Shown: one piece after another, positions 1-4,472 of the stretch
Layout of the letters: each line of letters opens with the position of its first letter
How positions within the stretch are numbered: position 1 is the first letter of the stretch
Origin: an uncultured Lachnospiraceae bacterium
GTDB lineage: Bacteria; Bacillota; Clostridia; Lachnospirales; Lachnospiraceae
Reading direction: 5' to 3'
NCBI GenBank assembly: GCA_902784025.1
Contig: CACZTF010000152.1
Location: 1-5,339, forward strand
Length of the DNA stretch: 5,339 bases
The notes under the pieces: model-generated
Databases searched by the model: none
The model's input: the letters and a program-made list of their open reading frames with translations, nothing else
Told to the model about the DNA's origin: nothing
Program-made: the position numbers and the translations under genes

Positions 1-182
1 AAACCGACAAGTTTAAGAAGTACAATATCTTCGATCACAGTTTTTGCAAGTGACTCATCAGTGATGACATTACCACCATACTTAACAACTATTGTTTTTT
101 CATGAAATCGGCGTATATAAGGTAAAGCCTCTACAAGCACCTGTGCTCTGACATTATCACTGCATATTTTGTTTTTATCCAT
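1..182 (-). CDS. argB: Acetylglutamate kinase, N-terminal part (cut by window edge)
   Basis: N-acetylglutamate kinase phosphorylates N-acetylglutamate with ATP in the second step of cytoplasmic arginine synthesis. Only the first 60 codons are inside the window, because the gene runs off the left edge. Visible are the helix ending in ALPYIRRF (residues 19-26), the glycine-rich phosphate-binding strand KTIVVKYGGN (29-38, with K34 and G36-G37), and DIVLLKLVG (52-60), all typical of ArgB in the amino acid kinase family. An N-terminal helix before the KYGG strand is known from hexameric, arginine-inhibited ArgB enzymes, so feedback inhibition is inferred. It is the third gene of the argC-argJ-argB operon, 47 bases after the argJ stop. 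The ATG at 182-180 is chosen because it gives the usual family length, but an in-frame ATG at 212-210 has an equally good ribosome binding site and would add ten residues. Confidence 0.95.
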   Translation of the reverse strand, partial: MDKNKICSDNVRAQVLVEALPYIRRFHEKTIVVKYGGNVITDESLAKTVIEDIVLLKLVG

Positions 183-190
183 ATTATTAT

Positions 191-222
191 CTCCGCGATA
201 TATTATACTCATATTTATCTCC
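191..222 (-). promoter_or_regulatory. Two tandem ribosome binding sites serving alternative argB starts
   Basis: On the minus strand GGAG at 222-219 lies six bases before an ATG at 212-210, and a second GGAG at 194-191 lies eight bases before the in-frame ATG at 182-180. No stop codon separates the two ATGs. The upstream start would add MSIIYRGDNN to ArgB. The downstream start fits the usual ArgB N-terminus better, and both could be used. Confidence 0.6.
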
Positions 223-229
223 AAAAGCA

Positions 230-1453
230 TTACGATCTGTAATCAGCATTAATCTTAACATAATCAAGTGTCAGGTCACACCCCCAGGCTGTGGAAGAAT
301 ACTTTCCTTCTTTAACATCTATGACAGCTTTTACAGGATTCTTCGATAACACTTCTGTGGCCTTATCTTCACTGTAATCAACAGCATTACCATTTTTCAT
401 GATCTCTATGATCCCTGCTTCACTTTCAAAAAAAAGATCTACTTTTTCAGGATCAAATTCTGCTCCGGAATATCCTAATGCACAAAGAACTCTTCCCCAG
501 TTAGCATCATGTCCGAAAATGGCAGCCTTGGTAAGATTTGAAGTGATAACTGACTTTGCAAGTGTTTTTGCATCCTCTTTCGTAACTGCATTTTTTACGT
601 TAACCTCAAAGAGACAGGTACATCCTTCTCCGTCACCAGCGATCTTTTTAGCAAGTTCTGTAGAAACCAGCTTCAAAGCTTCGTAAAACAATTCGTATTT
701 TTCATCTTCTGTATCTATCAGGTCATTTTCGGCCAAGCCGTTTGCCATGATTATCGCCGTATCATTTGTGGACGTATCACCATCTACAGATATCATATTA
801 AAAGAATCATCAATTATCTCCCTAAACATTTTTTTCAACAATTCTTTTTTTATCATTGCATCTGTACTTATAAAGCATAGCATAGTTGCCATATTGGGAT
901 GGATCATTCCTGCCCCTTTGCACATACCGCCGATAGTTACGGTCTTGCCGCCAATATCAAGACATACGGCAAATTCTTTCGGATGAGTATCTGTAGTCAT
1001 TATGGCAGCTGCAGCTTTGGAACCTGCTTCATCAGTCTCTCTTAATTTTCCGGGAAGTATTTTAATACCATCCCTGATCTTTTCCATAGGCAATTGCGGT
1101 CCTATCACACCTGTAGAACAAATACAAACATTTTCAGAAGAAAGCTCCAGAGATTCTGCAACCATACCGGCTTCTTCTTCACAGTTTTCTAATCCTTCAT
1201 TACCTGTACATGCATTTGCTATACCTGTATTTATAACTACAGCCTGTATAAAAGAAGATTCATTTACAACTTTTTTATCCCATTTTACAGGTGCAGCAAA
1301 TACCTTGTTCTGTGTAAAGGCTGCTGCGGCAACACATGGCTTTTCACTGTAGATAAGCGCCATATCTTCATGGTCTTTATTTTTAATACCGGCGTTACAG
1401 GAAGACGCCATAAAACCTTTTGCAGAAGTAATCCCGCCTTGTATTATCTTCAT
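230..1453 (-). CDS. argJ: Glutamate N-acetyltransferase / ornithine acetyltransferase
   Basis: ArgJ transfers the acetyl group from N-acetylornithine to glutamate, releasing ornithine and regenerating acetylglutamate. Bifunctional members also use acetyl-CoA. The 407 residues match the usual family length. Motifs in order are NTGIANACTG (75-84), STGVIG (113-118, the oxyanion-hole region), TTDTHPKE (153-160) and KGAGMIHPNMATML (179-192). The last holds the self-cleavage site between A189 and T190; T190 becomes the N-terminal nucleophile of the beta chain. GHDANWGR near residues 314-321 and the C-terminus WGCDLTLDYVKINADYRS are also characteristic. The ATG at 1453-1451 follows a GGAG at 1462-1459 with five bases between. 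It lies 52 bases after argC and 47 before argB, so co-transcription from the argC promoter is likely. Whether it can make acetylglutamate from acetyl-CoA cannot be read from the sequence, and no argA is in view. Confidence 0.97.
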   Translation of the reverse strand: MKIIQGGITSAKGFMASSCNAGIKNKDHEDMALIYSEKPCVAAAAFTQNKVFAAPVKWDKKVVNESSFIQAVVINTGIANACTGNEGLENCEEEAGMVAESLELSSENVCICSTGVIGPQLPMEKIRDGIKILPGKLRETDEAGSKAAAAIMTTDTHPKEFAVCLDIGGKTVTIGGMCKGAGMIHPNMATMLCFISTDAMIKKELLKKMFREIIDDSFNMISVDGDTSTNDTAIIMANGLAENDLIDTEDEKYELFYEALKLVSTELAKKIAGDGEGCTCLFEVNVKNAVTKEDAKTLAKSVITSNLTKAAIFGHDANWGRVLCALGYSGAEFDPEKVDLFFESEAGIIEIMKNGNAVDYSEDKATEVLSKNPVKAVIDVKEGKYSSTAWGCDLTLDYVKINADYRS

Positions 1454-1476
1454 ATTAACTCCATGATAATCATCTC

Positions 1477-1495
1477 AGGTATCAAAAAGATACTG
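1477..1495 (-). other. Small hairpin between argC and argJ
   Basis: GTATC and GATAC (1479-1483 and 1489-1493) form a perfect five-base-pair stem around a five-base loop, and outer CA/TG bases can extend it past one bulged C. On the transcribed strand the loop is TTTTT and no T-run follows, so it does not look like a terminator. It could tune stability or processing of the argC-argJ mRNA. This is inference from sequence only. Confidence 0.35.
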
Positions 1496-1505
1496 TTTAA
1501 ACAAG

Positions 1506-2549
1506 TCACATTATAACAGGTACCATTTCAAGACCTGTCGATTCCGGAAGCCCGAAAAGTAAATTCATGTTCTGAACTGCCTGTCCCGCTGCACCTTTTA
1601 TAAGATTATCTAGTGTAGCCATAACTATAAGTCTGTTTGTTCTCGGCTCTATCCGGAAATTGATATCTACATAGTTAGAACATTTAGTAAATCTGGTTTG
1701 TGGAAATACGCCCGGATCCAGCAAACGTACAAATTTCTCATTGTCGTAATACCGGCTATAGCATTCTCTGACTGAGCTTTCGCTGATATCATCATTAAGA
1801 TCTGCGTATGCTGTTACTAAGATACCTCTTTCCATAGGCACAAGATGAGGCGTAAAAACTAATCTTATCTTATCACCTTTAGCGTATCCCAGCTGTTCTT
1901 CTATTTCGGGAATATGTCTGTGGGTTCCGACACCATAAGGCTTTATACTTTCATTTACTTCACAAAACAGGTTATCGGTCTTCGCACTTCTGCCTGCACC
2001 GCTGGTACCGCTTTTTGCATCAATTATTATAGAATCAGCATCAATTATCCCATCTTTTACAACAGGATACAACGCAAGAATAGATGTTGTGGTATAACAT
2101 CCGGGATTAGCAACCAATCTTACAGAATCATCTATCAGATGGCGGTTTATCTCACATAAACCGTAAACAGCTTTTGATATGAGATCAGGACGCTTATGTT
2201 CTATTTTATACCACTCTTCATAGGTTTTAACATCTTTTAATCTGAAATCTGCGCTCAGATCGATTATTTTAGTTTTTTCAAGTACACTGTCAGTTAAAAT
2301 ACCGGCCAGAAATCCCTGGGGAGTAGCTGTAAAAACAACGTCAGCCTCTTGTGAAAGCTTCTCAAGGTCATCCCCGGAACACAGATCATCTGTAATTTCG
2401 AACATATTACGGTATACATCCGCATATTTCTTACCTTCATATGATTTTGATCCGTACCATATCAGCTCTGTTTCCGGATGGTTCATCAATAAACGTACCA
2501 GTTCATTTCCGGCGTAACCTGTAGCACCAATAATACCGACTTTGATCAT
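1506..2549 (-). CDS. argC: N-acetyl-gamma-glutamyl-phosphate reductase
   Basis: ArgC reduces N-acetylglutamyl phosphate to the semialdehyde with NADPH, the third step of arginine synthesis in the cytoplasm. The 347 residues are the usual length of the long-type enzyme. The N-terminal Rossmann motif GATGYAGNELVRLL (8-21) binds NADP. LSADFRL (98-104), the catalytic cysteine C151 in VANPGCYTT (146-154), KSGTSGAGR (179-187) and GTHRHIPEI (208-216) follow in the expected order. The C-terminal FRIEPRTNRLIVMATLDNLIKGAAGQAVQNMN region is the conserved dimer/cofactor part of the family. The ATG at 2549-2547 is preceded by AAGGAG at 2562-2557. As first gene of the operon it has its own promoter and a putative ArgR operator upstream. 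The reading frame is intact. Confidence 0.97.
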   Translation of the reverse strand: MIKVGIIGATGYAGNELVRLLMNHPETELIWYGSKSYEGKKYADVYRNMFEITDDLCSGDDLEKLSQEADVVFTATPQGFLAGILTDSVLEKTKIIDLSADFRLKDVKTYEEWYKIEHKRPDLISKAVYGLCEINRHLIDDSVRLVANPGCYTTTSILALYPVVKDGIIDADSIIIDAKSGTSGAGRSAKTDNLFCEVNESIKPYGVGTHRHIPEIEEQLGYAKGDKIRLVFTPHLVPMERGILVTAYADLNDDISESSVRECYSRYYDNEKFVRLLDPGVFPQTRFTKCSNYVDINFRIEPRTNRLIVMATLDNLIKGAAGQAVQNMNLLFGLPESTGLEMVPVIM

Positions 2550-2597
2550 AATTAAACTCCTTTTTGATGTATATCATCTTGTTTTAATAATTTTTAT

Positions 2598-2611
2598 TGC
2601 ATAAATAATCA
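2598..2611 (-). promoter_or_regulatory. Putative ARG box (ArgR/AhrC operator) in the argC leader
   Basis: Read on the plus strand, TGCATAAATAATCA agrees with the 14-base ARG-box core TGAATWWWWATTCA at 12 of 14 positions; the box is nearly palindromic. It lies about 18 to 31 bases downstream of the predicted transcription start of the argC promoter, a position suited to repression. A second, weaker match, TGCATATTATAACA (2631-2644, about 10 of 14), overlaps the -10 element. No argR gene is in the window, so regulator identity is inferred from the pathway. Confidence 0.6.
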
Positions 2612-2621
2612 TCTTCTGAAA

Positions 2622-2635
2622 ATGCACCTTTGCAT
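2622..2635. promoter_or_regulatory. Inverted repeat at the predicted argC transcription start
   Basis: ATGCA (2622-2626) and TGCAT (2631-2635) form a perfect inverted repeat with a four-base centre. It abuts the argC -10 element and covers the expected start site near 2629. Its outer bases do not fit the ARG-box core in the standard register, so it may be an operator for another regulator, a degenerate ARG box, or chance in AT-rich DNA. Confidence 0.3.
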
Positions 2636-2663
2636 ATTATAACAGGTTTTTTCCGTATGTAAA
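2636..2663 (-). promoter_or_regulatory. Promoter of the argC-argJ-argB operon
   Basis: On the minus strand a -35 element TTTACA (2663-2658) and a perfect -10 TATAAT (2641-2636) are separated by 16 bases. A TGT directly before the -10 makes it an extended -10 promoter, which compensates for the short spacer. The predicted start is near 2629, giving an mRNA leader of about 80 bases before the argC ATG. It is the only strong vegetative promoter seen upstream of argC. Confidence 0.75.
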
Positions 2664-2684
2664 GAGGCATTAACAAAATAAAAC

Positions 2685-2724
2685 TATTAATTAATATGCA
2701 TATAATCAGATATAATATGTATAT
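2685..2724. repeat. AT-rich palindromes and 21-bp-period direct repeat upstream of the argC promoter
   Basis: AATATGCATAT (2693-2703) recurs as AATATGTATAT (2714-2724), 10 of 11 bases identical and exactly 21 bases apart, two helical turns. The 12-base palindrome TATTAATTAATA (2685-2696) overlaps the first copy, and ATATGCATAT (2694-2703) is itself palindromic. The block lies about 22 to 61 bases upstream of the argC -35 element. It could be an UP-element-like stretch, a pair of regulator sites, or low-complexity AT sequence. Confidence 0.35.
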
Positions 2725-2807
2725 TTATTCATCAAAATATTAGTATTTGGGGAGGAATAACCACATAACATTATTTTTGATCATATAAAAACCACCTGCA
2801 TAAATAA

Positions 2808-2834
2808 AAGATACACCCCAATGAAGTGTACCTT
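2808..2834 (-). terminator. Intrinsic terminator facing left, likely for the lipoprotein transcript
   Basis: AAGGTACAC and GTGTATCTT on the minus strand (2834-2826 and 2816-2808) pair over nine positions with one G-U, around a nine-base loop. The stem runs straight into a T-rich tail (TCTTTTATTTA, down to 2801). On the plus strand no T-run follows, so it acts on leftward transcription. It lies about 195 bases after the lipoprotein stop and insulates the arg promoter from it. Confidence 0.65.
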
Positions 2835-2866
2835 AATGAATTTATTAAAATTTTTTTAAATGATTT

Positions 2867-2948
2867 AAGATGGAAAGATGATTCGGTCATCTCACGTGAA
2901 CAGGAGTGTTATGGTCCTGAATTTTCAGTCTCTATCCCATCTTTTTTT
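2867..2948 (+). other. Multi-hairpin structure ending in a T-run (possible small RNA or structured UTR)
   Basis: Outer arms AAGATGG (2867-2873) and CCATCTT (2937-2943) close a region holding two further stems. These are AGATGA/TCATCT around TTCGG (2876-2892) and CAGGA/TCCTG around a nine-base loop (2901-2919). The palindrome TCACGTGA (2892-2899) lies between them. Seven T's at 2942-2948 follow the outer stem on the plus strand, as in an intrinsic terminator closing a branched RNA. No clear plus-strand promoter is seen; TATAAT hexamers at 2701 and 2711 have no good -35. Alternatively the region is the folded 3' UTR of the minus-strand lipoprotein mRNA, since it lies between that stop and the terminator at 2808-2834. 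I do not recognise a known RNA family. Confidence 0.35.
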
Positions 2949-2962
2949 GTTTCATTTGATTC

Positions 2963-3019
2963 GGATCAAGAGTATTAGGATCCAGAAACCATATCTGATT
3001 TTTCCTCCGGAATGATCAG
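2963..3019. other. Two further inverted repeats beside the lipoprotein stop
   Basis: GGATC and GATCC (2963-2967 and 2979-2983) pair around 11 bases. CTGAT and ATCAG (2995-2999 and 3015-3019) enclose an inner TTCC/GGAA stem (3002-3005 and 3009-3012). Read on the plus strand the second hairpin is followed by T-rich sequence (3022-3038), which overlaps the end of the lipoprotein gene. No open frame with a credible start runs through this part. It probably belongs to the same structured untranslated region as 2867-2948. Confidence 0.3.
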
Positions 3020-3029
3020 GCGTTTTACT

Positions 3030-3440
3030 TTATTTTTTAACAAAGATCAAAGATAACTTACTGTCACCTTCGCCATGTGACATTTCCAACTTACCGTTTT
3101 TATAATTAACAGTTTGATCATCATCATCTATAGTCAGAATAATACTGTCATCACCTGACACTTTCCATTTACCTTTATCACTGTTATCACCATAAAGATT
3201 AAGTACGAAACTACCGTCCTTTTCAATATCTAAATATATAGAATCAGATTCATCAGTTCCAAGATAGTCGTTTAAAAACTGAAGATCGATCACTTCTCCG
3301 CCGGCACTAGCCGCATCTATAGTCCAATGCCCTGAATATTTATCACTGCCCGAATCCGATGTTCCTGAGCAGGCAGTAATGATACCGGATGATAATATCG
3401 AAACAACTGAAAAAGCGGCTATTATTCTCTTTTTATCCAT
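3030..3440 (-). CDS. Small predicted lipoprotein of unknown function
   Basis: The 136-residue product has a lipoprotein signal peptide. It shows basic MDKKR, a hydrophobic stretch (about 6-21) and a lipobox I-T-A-C with the lipidated cysteine at C24, followed by a Ser/Gly/Asp-rich linker. It should therefore be anchored on the outer face of the membrane. The mature part (about 36-136) is acidic and consists of short beta-like segments: YSGHWTID (35-42), SIYLDIEKDGSFVLNLYG, KGKWKVSGDDSIILTID and a repeated NGKLEM/SKLSLIFVKK pattern. This resembles small lipocalin-like extracellular domains found in Clostridia, but I cannot name a family. The ATG at 3440-3438 follows AGAGGA (3456-3451) with a rather long ten-base gap. 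It appears monocistronic, with a promoter at 3491-3518 and a terminator at 2808-2834. No catalytic residue pattern is visible. Confidence 0.85.
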   Translation of the reverse strand: MDKKRIIAAFSVVSILSSGIITACSGTSDSGSDKYSGHWTIDAASAGGEVIDLQFLNDYLGTDESDSIYLDIEKDGSFVLNLYGDNSDKGKWKVSGDDSIILTIDDDDQTVNYKNGKLEMSHGEGDSKLSLIFVKK

Positions 3441-3490
3441 AATTATACTGTCCTCTCTTTCTTTTATAATATATAATATATCATTATTTC

Positions 3491-3518
3491 ATTTTATCAT
3501 AATTGAATATATATACAA
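3491..3518 (-). promoter_or_regulatory. Probable promoter of the lipoprotein gene
   Basis: On the minus strand TTGTAT (3518-3513) and TAAAAT (3496-3491) are separated by 16 bases; an alternative pairing uses TTGTTG with GATAAA three bases upstream. The predicted start is near 3484, leaving a leader of about 45 AT-rich bases before the ATG. The 150-base gap to the divergent methyltransferase gene must serve both genes. Confidence 0.5.
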
Positions 3519-3555
3519 CAACCAAATTATTTAATATTATTATATAAACAATTTT

Positions 3556-3566
3556 TATGATAGAAT
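3556..3566 (+). promoter_or_regulatory. Possible -10 region of the methyltransferase gene
   Basis: TATGAT (3556-3561) and TAGAAT (3561-3566) each match the -10 consensus at five of six bases and lie 24 to 35 bases before the start codon. No good -35 hexamer is found at 16-18 bases upstream in this very AT-rich stretch. Start-proximal GGAG at 3581-3584 is the ribosome binding site, six bases before the ATG. Confidence 0.3.
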
Positions 3567-3590
3567 GAAAAAAAAAGACAGGAGCAAGAT

Positions 3591-4466
3591 ATGTTTATCG
3601 CAGACAAATGGAAAGAATACACCATTCTTGATACATCTGAAGGTGAAAAACTTGAGCGTTGGGGAAACTATATATTGGTACGTCCGGATCCGCAGATAAT
3701 CTGGTCAGCTAATAAAAAACATCCGGGTTGGAAAAACAAAAATGCACATTATCACCGTTCCGATAAAGGAGGAGGTCAATGGGAATTTATAAATCTCCCG
3801 GAGCAATGGCAGATCAGTTACGATCTGCATTCGATCAACAGAAAACTGACTTTTAATCTTAAACCATTCAATTTTAAACATACCGGTCTGTTTCCGGAGC
3901 AGGCAGCTAACTGGGAATGGATGACAGATCTTATCGACAGATCAAAACGCAGCATAAAAGTGCTTAATCTTTTTGCATATACTGGAGGGGCTACACTTGC
4001 CTGTGCAGCTGCAGGCGCACAGGTGACACATGTTGACGCTTCCAAAGGTATGGTAACCTGGGCCAAAGAAAACGCATCAAGTTCCGGACTTATCAATGCT
4101 CCCATCAGATGGCTTGTTGACGATTGTAATAAATTTGTTGAACGCGAAATAAGACGGGAAAACACTTATGACGCGATCATAATGGATCCTCCCTCATATG
4201 GAAGAGGCCCAAAGGGTGAGATATGGAAAATAGAAGACTGTATTTACGATCTGGTGTGCAAATGTAATTCTCTTTTATCAGATGACCCATTATTTTTCCT
4301 GATAAATTCTTACACAACAGGCCTTGCCCCCGGCGTTCTTTCTTACATGCTAAACCTCAAACACGGGAGAAATGCTATCGTAAAAAGCGATGAGATAGGT
4401 ATACCTGTAGATAAGGATCCTCTTTTTATCCTGCCATGTGGTGCAAGCGGCAGAGTTGTTTTTTAA
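3591..4466 (+). CDS. RlmI-like class I SAM-dependent methyltransferase (COG1092 type)
   Basis: A 291-residue cytoplasmic methyltransferase that probably modifies rRNA. The N-terminal 110 residues form a small domain with RWGNYILVRPDPQIIW (23-38) and KPFNFKHTGLFPEQA (91-105), the latter typical just before the catalytic domain in RlmI/RlmK relatives. The Rossmann part has motif I VLNLFAYTGGATLACAAAGA (124-143) for SAM, the acidic loop VDASKGMVTWAKEN (148-161) with D149 likely binding the SAM ribose, DD (177-178), and motif IV DPPSYGRG (199-206) at the active site. It ends in LPCGASGR. Full-length RlmI (about 390-400 residues) carries an N-terminal PUA domain that I do not see here, so substrate and target base are uncertain. 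The start is set by GGAG at 3581-3584. It is divergent from the lipoprotein gene and convergent with the glycosyltransferase gene six bases away. Confidence 0.88.
   Translation: MFIADKWKEYTILDTSEGEKLERWGNYILVRPDPQIIWSANKKHPGWKNKNAHYHRSDKGGGQWEFINLPEQWQISYDLHSINRKLTFNLKPFNFKHTGLFPEQAANWEWMTDLIDRSKRSIKVLNLFAYTGGATLACAAAGAQVTHVDASKGMVTWAKENASSSGLINAPIRWLVDDCNKFVEREIRRENTYDAIIMDPPSYGRGPKGEIWKIEDCIYDLVCKCNSLLSDDPLFFLINSYTTGLAPGVLSYMLNLKHGRNAIVKSDEIGIPVDKDPLFILPCGASGRVVF
4431..4464 (+). terminator. Intrinsic terminator inside the end of the methyltransferase gene
   Basis: CTGCC (4431-4435) and GGCAG (4449-4453) form a GC-rich five-base-pair stem with a 13-base loop, which can gain a small inner TG/CA pairing. 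A T-run TTGTTTTTT (4456-4464) follows at once and ends at the stop codon. The stem codes for the conserved LPCGASGR tail, so the element doubles as coding sequence. Its position fits the need to stop before the oppositely oriented gene that ends six bases beyond. Confidence 0.5.
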
Positions 4467-4472
4467 TATGGA

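Noticed and set aside
399..1352. Three plus-strand open frames (399-686, 747-986, 1002-1352)
   Set aside because: They lie entirely antisense to argJ, have no credible ribosome binding sites, and the argJ frame shows full family motifs.
1914..2159. 81-codon plus-strand open frame
   Set aside because: It is antisense to argC across its catalytic-cysteine region, a shadow of the real gene.
2749..2756. Strong Shine-Dalgarno-like GGGGAGGA on the plus strand
   Set aside because: No ATG, GTG or TTG opens a frame of useful length within a normal distance, since stops follow at once.
2740..2784. 14-codon minus-strand open frame (MIKNNVMWLFLPKY) behind an AGGTGG-like site
   Set aside because: It is considered as an argC leader peptide, but it lies upstream of the argC promoter, contains no arginine codons and sits after the terminator at 2808-2834. 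Chance is likeliest.
2808..2834. Inverted repeat considered as a terminal repeat of a lost insertion sequence
   Set aside because: No matching second end, target duplication or transposase remnant is seen nearby, and the stem plus T-rich tail is explained by a terminator.
2867..2943. Resemblance to known riboswitches or ribozymes (tetrahydrofolate-type GATGATTCG, hammerhead)
   Set aside because: Only a short stretch matches; the conserved cores and the downstream gene expected for a riboswitch are missing on both strands.
3818..4165. 115-codon minus-strand open frame
   Set aside because: It is antisense to the methyltransferase motif I region, with no ribosome binding site or recognisable product.
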